Assembly (NCBI GenBank): GCA_964631835.1
Contig: CAZWAD010000001.1
Location: 248,001 to 312,000, forward strand
Direction of reading: 5' to 3'
DNA from: Bog-950 sp964631835
Lineage (GTDB): Bacteria; Bacteroidota; Bacteroidia; Chitinophagales; LD1
Length of the DNA: 64,000 nucleotides
The notes beneath the pieces are model-generated. The model saw only the letters and a list, made by a program, of their open reading frames with translations. It ran no database searches and was not told where the DNA came from. Position numbers and translations under genes: made by a program. Positions 35,137 through 42,835 of the stretch are shown in pieces (position 1 is the stretch's first letter; each line of letters starts with the position of its first letter).

Positions 35137-36012
35137 TCAAAAGTATTTCCTGACGAAATGGTAGAGATTAAAGAGGGGATTGCTGATTTCGTTCCGTAAA
35201 TCCGCCTTCATTTTTTCTGAATCGAAACTTTTCATTCTGTTTTTTGAAATAATACGGAGCGCCTTTTCAGTAAGAAGAATAAGTTTTCGCTCAGAATTAT
35301 CTGCTGAAATTTTTCGTGAAGAAAATTCGTTAAGTAATTCTTTCACTCCTTTTGCTTCCAACGCCACTGTTTTCAGCACAGGAATATTTTCACGGCCATT
35401 CAGCTGCAACTGATGTGTTAGAGAATTTACAAGAGCATCAGCATCGGCATGGTCAGCTTTATTAATCACGAAAACATCAGCAATTTCAACGAGACCTGCT
35501 TTCATCGCTTGCACAGAATCTCCCGATTCAGGAACAAGTACAACAAACGTTGTATCGGCAAGCCCCGCAATTTCCACTTCGCTTTGCCCAACACCAACCG
35601 TTTCAACAAAAATATAATCAAATGGATAGCTGCGCATTACTTCCAAAACTTCAATTATCTTATCGCTTAAACCTCCAAGCGAACCACGTGAAGCAACAGA
35701 TCGAATAAAAAGATTTTCATTGTTGAAATGAGAACTCAGGCGCAACCGGTCTCCAAGCAGGGCTCCAAAGTTGAAAGGTGAGGAAGGGTCAACAAGTACT
35801 AATCCAATTTTCTTTTTTTCTTCCAATAATAACCCAACCGCAGCGTTTAAGAGCGTGCTTTTACCCGCACCTGGAGGACCTGTAAATCCGATTACAGGAA
35901 TATTTTTGGGCCGAAGCTGTTGCAGAACATCTTCAAAGTTTTCTGCTTCGTTTTCAACTAGTGAAATGGTTCGGGCGAGAGTTTTGTAATCAGTGACAGT
36001 TGTAAGAGCCAA
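35137..36012 (-). CDS. meaB: Methylmalonyl-CoA mutase-associated GTPase MeaB
   Basis: A 291-residue G3E-family P-loop GTPase that protects and loads adenosylcobalamin on methylmalonyl-CoA mutase. Walker A is 'GFTGPPGAGKST' (45-53), with 'LVLVDPSSPFNFGALLGDR' (switch region), 'FVETVGVGQSEVEI' (Walker B/switch II) and 'VINKADHAD' (NKxD, GTP specificity). The start is TTG at 36012; no better codon is visible before the divergent neighbour. It heads the operon with selU, selD and an SDR. The mutase genes are not in this window, so the link to mutase is by family only. Confidence 0.92.
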   Translation of the reverse strand: MALTTVTDYKTLARTISLVENEAENFEDVLQQLRPKNIPVIGFTGPPGAGKSTLLNAAVGLLLEEKKKIGLVLVDPSSPFNFGALLGDRLRLSSHFNNENLFIRSVASRGSLGGLSDKIIEVLEVMRSYPFDYIFVETVGVGQSEVEIAGLADTTFVVLVPESGDSVQAMKAGLVEIADVFVINKADHADADALVNSLTHQLQLNGRENIPVLKTVALEAKGVKELLNEFSSRKISADNSERKLILLTEKALRIISKNRMKSFDSEKMKADLRNEISNPLFNLYHFVRKYF

Positions 36013-36018
36013 GTGCTT

Positions 36019-37296
36019 ATGTTTGTGCCGAAATTATCGGAATTAGTGAATAGTACAGCAAAAAAATACCTGAGCGAAAAGCAGTTCCAATGGATGTTTA
36101 TTCTTTGCCTTTGGTTCGTTTTCATTGGTTTTGTGAGTTCCAGAGCATTGGTAAGTATTGCAATGGTGGCACTCCTTGTAGGTTCTGTTTTTCAAAATGG
36201 GATGTTTGAATCACTCAAAAAATATTTTCAGCGAAAAGAGCTATGGGTACTTTCCTTTTATTTTCTAATAGTTTTTGCTTCAGGAGTTTACAGTGAAGAC
36301 AAAAAAGATTGGCTGAACTGGGTACGAATTAAGCTTCCTTACATCGCTCTGCCAATAGCTTTTGCGCCATTATTAAGATTAAATGAGAAAAAATTTATTT
36401 TGATTCTTTACGGATTTTTCGTAGTAATTTTTCTGAGTTCTGTTTTTGTGCTTAGCGGCTATTATTTGAATTACAATCAAGTTACAGAATCACTTTTGAA
36501 CGGAAACGGTATTCCGATGGCTTTCAGCAGCCATATCAGCCATATCCGATACACGCTTATTGTGACGTTTGCGTTTTTCTGTTGCCTGTACTTATATGAA
36601 AAAGGATTGTTTCTTTTTCGGGAAAACGAAAAATGGGTGCAGCTTTTCTTCCTGGTTTTTTCCTTTAGCACACTACATATTCTTTCTGTTCGCAGTGCGC
36701 TTCTGGCTCTTTATATCGGAATTCTTTTTGTAGTTATTCGTTTCATTTTCATTCGGAAGAAATATATAATCGGAGGAATTTTTATTCTACTTATTCTTAT
36801 AATTCCCTATCTTGCTATTCAATACATCCCTAGCCTGCATAATAAATTTTTATACATGCAGTATGACATGCACCAGTTTAGCCAAGGGAAAGTTCAAAAT
36901 CTTTCAGACGGTATGCGGTTCATTTCTATGAAAGGGGGCTTAACAATTGCAAAGCAGAATTTTTGGTTTGGTGTCGGTTCGGGTGATGTAAATAATGAGC
37001 TACAAAAATTCTACGACCAAAACTACCCGCAACTCGGATATATTGACCGAAAGCCGATTCACAACCAGTTTATATGGGTGCTAGCTGAAACCGGTGTAAT
37101 AGGGTTGGGTGTCTTTCTGACTACATTTTTCTTTCCGGTTCTTTATAGAGGCAATTACAGCCATTGGCTAGTTGCTGTGTTGCACCTTATCCTCTTTTCG
37201 TCTTTTTTTACAGAATCTACTTTGGAAGAGCAAATGGGAACCGGTTTTTACCTTACCTTTCTTTTGCTTTTAATCAACCGGGTTCAAAAGGAATGA
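36019..37296 (+). CDS. O-antigen ligase family membrane protein (Wzy_C)
   Basis: A polytopic membrane protein of about 425 residues with roughly 11-12 helices and one long periplasmic loop (about 270-350) that contains 'GGLTIAKQNFWFGVGSGDV' and ends 'PIHNQFIWVLAETGVIGLGVFL', the typical Wzy_C/WaaL end of loop with H and G-rich residues. The family transfers O-antigen to lipid A core or polymerises glycans. A GTG at 36013 could also start it. It is divergent from meaB, and its TGA overlaps the ATG of the glycosyltransferase downstream (ATGA), so both belong to a surface-glycan operon. Confidence 0.9.
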   Translation: MFVPKLSELVNSTAKKYLSEKQFQWMFILCLWFVFIGFVSSRALVSIAMVALLVGSVFQNGMFESLKKYFQRKELWVLSFYFLIVFASGVYSEDKKDWLNWVRIKLPYIALPIAFAPLLRLNEKKFILILYGFFVVIFLSSVFVLSGYYLNYNQVTESLLNGNGIPMAFSSHISHIRYTLIVTFAFFCCLYLYEKGLFLFRENEKWVQLFFLVFSFSTLHILSVRSALLALYIGILFVVIRFIFIRKKYIIGGIFILLILIIPYLAIQYIPSLHNKFLYMQYDMHQFSQGKVQNLSDGMRFISMKGGLTIAKQNFWFGVGSGDVNNELQKFYDQNYPQLGYIDRKPIHNQFIWVLAETGVIGLGVFLTTFFFPVLYRGNYSHWLVAVLHLILFSSFFTESTLEEQMGTGFYLTFLLLLINRVQKE

Positions 37297-38045
37297 AAAA
37301 ACTTTCAGTAGTTATCATAACGCTCAACGAGGAAGAAAACATCGGAAGATGTATTGACTCGGTGCAAGAAGTTGCCGATGAGGTGGTGGTGGTAGATTCT
37401 TTTTCAACTGACAAAACCGTTGACTTAGCCAAAGTAAGGGGTGCCCGTATTATCCAAAATAAATTTGAAGGACATATTGAACAAAAGAATTTTGCCAAAG
37501 AACAAGCCACTTATAATTACGTGCTGTCTATAGATGCTGATGAAGAATTATCGGTGGAGTTGAAGCACTCTATCTTGCAAGTGAAAGAAAATTTTTCGGC
37601 CGATGGCTACACCATGAACCGACTCAATTTCTATTGTGGTAAAGAAATTAAAACCTGTGGTTGGTATCCGGATACTAAACTCCGCATATGGAACCGAACA
37701 AAGGGAAATTGGGCGGGAATCAATCCACACGACAAGTTTGGGCTAGAAAAGAATTCCTCTGTTCAACATTTGAAAGGCGATATTCTTCATCATACTTACC
37801 CCACCCAAAAATCTTTAATACACCAGGTTGAAAAGTTTGCTCATATAGGAGCAAGGCATTTGAGAGATGAAAATTTTTTATTTCTTATTCTTAAAATGCT
37901 TTTCAGTGCGCCTTTTAAATTTATCCGCAATTACTTTTTCAAATTGGGATTTACGGAGGGATTTGATGGGTTTACCATTTGTTACCATCAAAGCAGGGAA
38001 GTTTTTTTGAAATATTATGGGGCTGTAAAGCTGAATATGAAATAA
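37293..38045 (+). CDS. Family 2 glycosyltransferase, WaaE/KdtX-like
   Basis: A 250-residue GT2 enzyme of the LPS-core type. The nucleotide-sugar domain begins 'LSVVIITLNEEENIGRCIDSV', with 'DEVVVVDSFSTDKTVDLA' and the metal-binding 'YVLSIDADEELSVEL' (DxD-like). 'IEQKNFAKEQA' and 'WAGINPHDKFGLEK' are common in WaaE-like proteins that add glucose or heptose-type sugars to lipopolysaccharide core. A longer frame opens at 37164 inside the ligase gene, but the start at 37293 overlaps its stop by four bases and gives the conserved N-terminus. Confidence 0.92.
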   Translation: MKKLSVVIITLNEEENIGRCIDSVQEVADEVVVVDSFSTDKTVDLAKVRGARIIQNKFEGHIEQKNFAKEQATYNYVLSIDADEELSVELKHSILQVKENFSADGYTMNRLNFYCGKEIKTCGWYPDTKLRIWNRTKGNWAGINPHDKFGLEKNSSVQHLKGDILHHTYPTQKSLIHQVEKFAHIGARHLRDENFLFLILKMLFSAPFKFIRNYFFKLGFTEGFDGFTICYHQSREVFLKYYGAVKLNMK

Positions 38046-38199
38046 TGGGTCGGGAAGTCATTTTTCTTGACGCGGCTTACCTTATGTAGTTCAAGAAGAT
38101 ACCGGAGCAATATGTTTTTTCTATTTAATCAAGTGCCATCAGGTAAATAATGGCAAGCCTATATCGGGACTTTTTTTATTTTGGCACTCAGATAAAAAT

Positions 38200-38238
38200 A
38201 TGGTTAACAACACACATCATCATTTTCCGGCCGCATAG
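38200..38238 (+). CDS. Histidine operon leader peptide (12 residues)
   Basis: A short frame ATG 38200 to TAG 38236 reads MVNNTHHHFPAA: three consecutive His codons (38215-38223) in twelve. It lies 82 bases before hisG, just ahead of an alternative pair of hairpins and a terminator, the layout of a transcription attenuator in which ribosome stalling at His codons senses charged tRNA-His. An upstream element TATTTTGG near 38177 could be the promoter. The peptide has no function of its own. Confidence 0.8.
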   Translation: MVNNTHHHFPAA

Positions 38239-38286
38239 CGGGGAGGTGATGTTTTGTGCGAACAAAAAGTATAAACAAAGGCCCGC
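38231..38286 (+). promoter_or_regulatory. Histidine attenuator: competing hairpins
   Basis: A small hairpin CCGC-ATA-GCGG (38231-38241) overlaps the end of the leader peptide. Its right arm GCGGG (38238-38242) is also complementary to CCCGC at 38282-38286, the left arm of the terminator. A ribosome stalled on the His codons would cover the CCGC arm and free GCGGG to block the terminator; a ribosome reaching the stop codon would cover GCGGG and let it form. The pairing is seen in sequence; the mechanism is inferred. Confidence 0.7.
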
Positions 38287-38309
38287 TGTGAACTACAACG
38301 GGCTTTTTT
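38277..38309 (+). terminator. Attenuator terminator upstream of hisG
   Basis: The stem GCCCG (38281-38285) pairs with CGGGC (38299-38303), extended inward by TGT/ACA after one mismatch and outward by AAAG/CTTT, and is followed by six T residues. It stands 12 bases before the hisG ATG. Confidence 0.8.
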
Positions 38310-38320
38310 AATATAGATAT

Positions 38321-39184
38321 ATGAAAGAAAAAAAACTGCGCATTGCCATTCAGAAGTCGGGGCGGCTTTTTGAGGACTCGTTGCGGCTTATCCGCGACTG
38401 CGGCATTGCCATTGACAACAGTGAGGACCAGCTAAAAGTGCTGGCGCGCAATTTCCCGCTCGAGATCTTCTTCCTGCGCAACAGTGACATCCCCGAATAT
38501 GTGGAGGACGGGGTGGCTGATGTTGCCATTATTGGCGAAAACCTGCTGATTGAAAAACCGCATCGGGTGCAGGTGGTGCAGAAACTGGGTTTCAGCCGGT
38601 GCAAGGTATCGCTCGCCATTCCTAAAAACGACCGTTACACCGGGCTGAAGTTTTTCAACGGAAAGAAACTGGCTACCTCTTACCCGAACACGCTCCGGCA
38701 GTTTCTGAAAAAGAATAAGCTAAGTGCCGAGATTCATGAGATATCCGGCTCGGTGGAAATAGCCCCCAACATCGGGCTGGCGGACGGCATCTGCGATATT
38801 GTGAGCACGGGCTCCACGCTGTTTAAGAACGGGCTGAAAGAAGTGGAAGTGCTGATGAATTCGGAGGCGGTGCTTATTAGTGGCGAAAAACTTTCAGGCG
38901 AGGCAAAAGCCCTGCTGGAGAAATTTCTTTTCCGCATAAACGCGGTGCTCAGCGCACGCACTAACAAATACATACTGCTCAACGCCCCCAATAAAAAACT
39001 GAAGCAGATTATCGCCCTTCTCCCCGGCATGAAAAGCCCCACCATACTCCCGCTGGCCAAGGAGGGATGGAGTTCGCTGCACTCGGTAATCAGCGAAAAT
39101 GAATTTTGGGACAAGATTGATGAACTGAAGAAACTGGGCGCGGAGGGAATACTGGTAGTGCCGATTGAAAAAATGGTGATATGA
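38321..39184 (+). CDS. hisG: ATP phosphoribosyltransferase HisG (long form)
   Basis: A 287-residue HisG, the first and feedback-controlled step of histidine synthesis (ATP plus PRPP to phosphoribosyl-ATP). The start 'LRIAIQKSGRLFEDSLRLI' and 'EISGSVEIAPNIGLADGICDIVSTGSTL' (PRPP-binding region, given as 'LADGICDIVSTGSTL') are diagnostic. The length and the C-terminal segment from about 215 ('MKSPTILPLAKEGWSSLHSV') show the regulatory ACT-like domain of the long form, so no HisZ partner is needed. It is the first gene after the attenuator, and its TGA overlaps the hisD start (ATGATG). Confidence 0.96.
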   Translation: MKEKKLRIAIQKSGRLFEDSLRLIRDCGIAIDNSEDQLKVLARNFPLEIFFLRNSDIPEYVEDGVADVAIIGENLLIEKPHRVQVVQKLGFSRCKVSLAIPKNDRYTGLKFFNGKKLATSYPNTLRQFLKKNKLSAEIHEISGSVEIAPNIGLADGICDIVSTGSTLFKNGLKEVEVLMNSEAVLISGEKLSGEAKALLEKFLFRINAVLSARTNKYILLNAPNKKLKQIIALLPGMKSPTILPLAKEGWSSLHSVISENEFWDKIDELKKLGAEGILVVPIEKMVI

Positions 39185-40470
39185 TGCAGGTAGTCAGGTA
39201 TCCGAAAGAGAAAGATTTGAATAAGCTGCTGAAGCGGCCTTCAGAAGATGCTGCAGGTGTGGAGCGCGATGTGCAGCAGATATTGAACGAGGTGAAGCGC
39301 AATGGCGATGCCGCACTGAGAAAATATGCGCAGAAATTCGATAAGGTAAAGCTCAACAGCCTGCGCGTAACGGAGAAGGAAATCAGCGGGGCGGTAAAAG
39401 CCGTGGATAAGAAATTGAAGCAAGCTATCGAGGTTGCATATGCCAACATCAAAAAATTTCACCGGGCGCAAGAGCTAAAACCTCAAAAAATTGAAACTAC
39501 CGAAGGAGTGGTATGCTGGCGCGAAAGCCGCCCGATTGAAAATGTGGGGCTGTACATTCCGGGAGGAAGCGCACCACTGTTCTCCACGGTATTAATGCTG
39601 GCTGCTCCGGCAAAGATTGCAGGGTGTAAAAGGATTGTTTTGTGTGCCCCGCCCGGAAAGGATGGCATGGTTCATCCTGCCATATTATTTGCCGCGAAGC
39701 TTTGCGGTGTTCATGAAATCTATAAGGTGGGAGGTGCGCAGGCCATAGCGGCCATGGCTTACGGAACTGATAGCATGAAAAAGGTGGACAAGATTTTCGG
39801 CCCGGGGAATCAGTATGTTACTGTTGCCAAGCAATTGGTGCAGAAAGAGGGGGTGGCTATTGACATGCCTGCGGGTCCCTCGGAGGTGCTGGTGGTGGGC
39901 GATGAAAGCTGCGAGCCGGAATTTGTTGCGGCAGATTTACTTTCCCAGGCGGAGCACGGCCCCGATTCTCAGGTGATTTTTATTTCGTTAAAACCAAAAC
40001 TCATCACGCGGGTTATGCGCGAGGTGGAAGTGCAGCTTACCGCGCTTCCCAGAAAGGAAATTTCCGTTAGGGCTTTGCTTCATTCCAAATTCATTTTGGC
40101 AGAAAGCCGGCAACAGGCGGTTGAAATCATTAATCGCTACGCCCCGGAGCATCTGATACTGGCGGTGGAGGAAGAAGATTATTTTTTGAAGAATGTGGTG
40201 AATGCCGGTTCAGTTTTTATCGGCAACTACACTCCCGAAAGCGCGGGTGACTATGCCAGCGGCACCAACCATACCCTACCAACCAATGGATATGCTTGTG
40301 TGTATGGCGGTGTATCGCTCGACTCGTTTGTGAAGAAGATTACGTATCAGAAAATAAGTAAAGCGGGATTGAAAAAACTCGGAAGCGTAATTGAAACTAT
40401 GGCTGAAGCGGAGGGGTTAACCGCGCACAAAAATGCGGTTAGCGTACGGTTAAAGAAGTTTAATAAGTAA
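39181..40470 (+). CDS. hisD: Histidinol dehydrogenase
   Basis: A 429-residue zinc enzyme oxidising histidinol to histidine in two NAD-dependent steps. Zinc and substrate motifs: 'DLLSQAEHGPDSQ' (Gln and His ligands), 'YAPEHLILAVEEED' (catalytic Glu-His) and 'YASGTNHTLPTNG' (HisD signature). The NAD region contains 'YIPGGSAPLFSTVLMLAAPA'. It starts at ATG 39181 (a second ATG is at 39184), overlapping the hisG stop. hisC starts three bases after its stop. Full length for the family. Confidence 0.97.
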   Translation: MMQVVRYPKEKDLNKLLKRPSEDAAGVERDVQQILNEVKRNGDAALRKYAQKFDKVKLNSLRVTEKEISGAVKAVDKKLKQAIEVAYANIKKFHRAQELKPQKIETTEGVVCWRESRPIENVGLYIPGGSAPLFSTVLMLAAPAKIAGCKRIVLCAPPGKDGMVHPAILFAAKLCGVHEIYKVGGAQAIAAMAYGTDSMKKVDKIFGPGNQYVTVAKQLVQKEGVAIDMPAGPSEVLVVGDESCEPEFVAADLLSQAEHGPDSQVIFISLKPKLITRVMREVEVQLTALPRKEISVRALLHSKFILAESRQQAVEIINRYAPEHLILAVEEEDYFLKNVVNAGSVFIGNYTPESAGDYASGTNHTLPTNGYACVYGGVSLDSFVKKITYQKISKAGLKKLGSVIETMAEAEGLTAHKNAVSVRLKKFNK

Positions 40471-40473
40471 ACC

Positions 40474-41544
40474 ATGTTTGATCTTGAAAAATTAGTTCGC
40501 GAAAACATCCGGGCGTTGAAGCCCTACTCCTCCGCCCGGCATGAGTTTAAGGGAGAAGCATCGGTATATCTTGATGCCAACGAAAACAGTTTCGGCTCTC
40601 CGCTTCCCCTCCCTGTAGGTGAGCGGTTAGGGGTGGGGTTTAACCGATATCCCGATCCGCTGCAAACCGAACTTAAGGAAAAGATCAGCCGCATTAAAGG
40701 CGTGCCTCCGCAAAACATTTTCCTCGGCAACGGAAGCGATGAAGTTATTGACTTGCTCTTCCGCATTTTCTGTGAACCGAAAGAGGATAATGTCATTATT
40801 TGCCCGCCTACTTATGGCATGTATGAAGTAAGCGCAAACATCAACGATGCAGAGATTCGCAAGGTGAATCTGCTTCCTTCGTTTGAACAGGATGTAGAGC
40901 GGATACTGGAAGGGAGTAATGAACATTCAAAACTGCTTTTCATCTGCTCCCCGAACAACCCAACTGCCAATTCCTTTCATGAAGAGGATGTGGAGTTGCT
41001 GATTCAGAAGTTTCCGGGCATTGTGGTAATTGATGAAGCGTATATCAATTATTCAAAACAAAAATCTGCCATTCGCTTTCTTACCGAATATGAAAACCTG
41101 GTGGTGATGCAAACTTTTTCCAAGGCATGGGGATTGGCAGGCCTGCGGCTGGGTATGGCTTTCGCTTCAAAGAAAATAATTGATTACATGAACAAGGTGA
41201 AGCCGCCCTATAACGTAAATGATGCCACCAAAGCGCTGGCCATGCAGGCGCTGGATAACATCGGGTGGGTGAATGAACACATCCGGGAGACGATTGCGGA
41301 GAGAAAAAAGCTCGAAGAGGAATTGAAGGGGATTACACTTGTAGAAAAGATTCATCCATCTGATGCGAACTTCGTGCTGGTGCAGGTGACTGACACGCTG
41401 GGTATTTATAAATACCTTGTTTCGAAAGGAATTATTGTGCGCGACCGCAGCCGGGTAACGCTGTGCGAAGCATGTTTGCGGATAACGGTAGGAACCCCGC
41501 AGGAGAATGTAATTTTGCTCGATGCACTTAAACAATATAAATGA
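40474..41544 (+). CDS. hisC: Histidinol-phosphate aminotransferase
   Basis: A 356-residue class I/II PLP aminotransferase. The PLP lysine is in 'QTFSKAWGLAGLRLGMA'; other PLP contacts are 'NPTAN' (Asn), 'VIDEAYINY' (Asp, Tyr) and the final Arg in 'CLRITVGTPQEN'. It starts 'MFDLEKLVRENIRALKPYSSAR', the usual HisC opening, with 'LDANENSFGSP' next. It follows hisD by three bases and overlaps hisB by four (ATGA). Confidence 0.96.
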   Translation: MFDLEKLVRENIRALKPYSSARHEFKGEASVYLDANENSFGSPLPLPVGERLGVGFNRYPDPLQTELKEKISRIKGVPPQNIFLGNGSDEVIDLLFRIFCEPKEDNVIICPPTYGMYEVSANINDAEIRKVNLLPSFEQDVERILEGSNEHSKLLFICSPNNPTANSFHEEDVELLIQKFPGIVVIDEAYINYSKQKSAIRFLTEYENLVVMQTFSKAWGLAGLRLGMAFASKKIIDYMNKVKPPYNVNDATKALAMQALDNIGWVNEHIRETIAERKKLEEELKGITLVEKIHPSDANFVLVQVTDTLGIYKYLVSKGIIVRDRSRVTLCEACLRITVGTPQENVILLDALKQYK

Positions 41545-42674
41545 AGAAAGTATTATTTATTGACCGTGACGGCACTTTGATTCTTGAGACCGATGATTTC
41601 AAGATTGAGAAATTTGAGAAGCTGACGTTTTATCCGCAGGTGTTTTACTGGTTAGGGAAAATAGCGCGTGAAATGGATTATGAATTGGTGATGGTCACCA
41701 ATCAGGATGGATTGGGAACTCCTGAATTCTCCGAAGAAGATTTCTGGCCGGTGCAGAATTTTATCGTAAAAACATTTGAGAATGAAGGCATTCATTTTGC
41801 GGATGTTTATATTGATAAATCTTTCCCGCACGAAAATTTACCTACCCGCAAACCGGGAACGGGTATGCTAACGAAATATTTTTCTCCGGAGTATGATTTG
41901 AAAAACTCATTTGTGATTGGCGACCGGATTACCGATGTGCAACTTGCAAAAAACCTTGGAGCCAAATGTTTCTATCTGAATGACGGTAGGGGTCTCGGTG
42001 CAAAGGAAGTAAAAGATAGCGCAGAGACTCTTAAGGCTTTCATAGCAGTTGAAAGCCGCGATTGGGAACACATTTACAACTATCTGAAAGGAGGACCGCG
42101 AATAGCGACTCATTCAAGAAACACAAAAGAAACCCAGATTGCGGTGGAGTTAAATCTGGATGGCACGGGTAAATCTGAAATCTCTACAGAATTAAATTTT
42201 CTGAACCACATGCTGGAGCAGATTGCGCGCCACGGAGGAGTTGATTTAAAAATTTCTGCTAAAGGCGATTTGCATATAGACGAGCATCATACTATGGAAG
42301 ATACTGCCATCACTTTAGGCGAGGCGTTCGCGATTGCATTAGGAGATAAAAAAGGGATTGAGCGTTACGGTTTCTGTTTGCCAATGGATGATGCACTGGC
42401 ACAGGTGGTTATAGACTTTGGCGGACGAAACTGGATTGAGTGGAACGCGGAGTTCACACGTGAAAAAGTGGGCGATGTGCCTACGGAAATGTTTTTTCAT
42501 TTCTTCAAATCCTTCAGCGATGCGGCAAAGTGCAACCTGAATATTAAAGCCGAAGGCGACAACGAGCATCATAAAATTGAAGCCATCTTTAAGGCGTTTG
42601 CGAAAGCAATTAAAATGGCGGTGAGGCGAGATTTGAGCAATATGCAATTGCCGAGTACTAAAGGAGTGTTGTAA
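41541..42674 (+). CDS. hisB: Bifunctional histidinol-phosphatase / imidazoleglycerol-phosphate dehydratase
   Basis: A 377-residue fusion. The N-terminal HAD phosphatase (about 1-165) has the nucleophile motif 'LFIDRDGTLI' and 'FVIGDRITDVQLAKNLGAKC'; it removes phosphate from histidinol phosphate. The C-terminal IGP dehydratase (about 185-377) has the two HHxxE metal motifs, 'DEHHTMEDTAITLGEAF' and 'NEHHKIEAIFKAFAKA'. This fusion is also known from enteric bacteria and is common in Bacteroidota. It is the last gene of the hisGDCB cluster; the remaining steps are at 29042-31670. Confidence 0.96.
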   Translation: MKKVLFIDRDGTLILETDDFKIEKFEKLTFYPQVFYWLGKIAREMDYELVMVTNQDGLGTPEFSEEDFWPVQNFIVKTFENEGIHFADVYIDKSFPHENLPTRKPGTGMLTKYFSPEYDLKNSFVIGDRITDVQLAKNLGAKCFYLNDGRGLGAKEVKDSAETLKAFIAVESRDWEHIYNYLKGGPRIATHSRNTKETQIAVELNLDGTGKSEISTELNFLNHMLEQIARHGGVDLKISAKGDLHIDEHHTMEDTAITLGEAFAIALGDKKGIERYGFCLPMDDALAQVVIDFGGRNWIEWNAEFTREKVGDVPTEMFFHFFKSFSDAAKCNLNIKAEGDNEHHKIEAIFKAFAKAIKMAVRRDLSNMQLPSTKGVL

Positions 42675-42835
42675 TTTTTCCTGATAGCCCTTCAATAGGG
42701 GAGATTAAGTAGTTTAAGATTTCAGCAATTGTATTTGAGGCCGACCGCTTGTATTTTGATCGGAGAGACAGGCATTTTTAACCGGCAGGTGTATATTTAG
42801 AGGAAGGATGGCTGAATTTAAATACTTCCCGGGTC

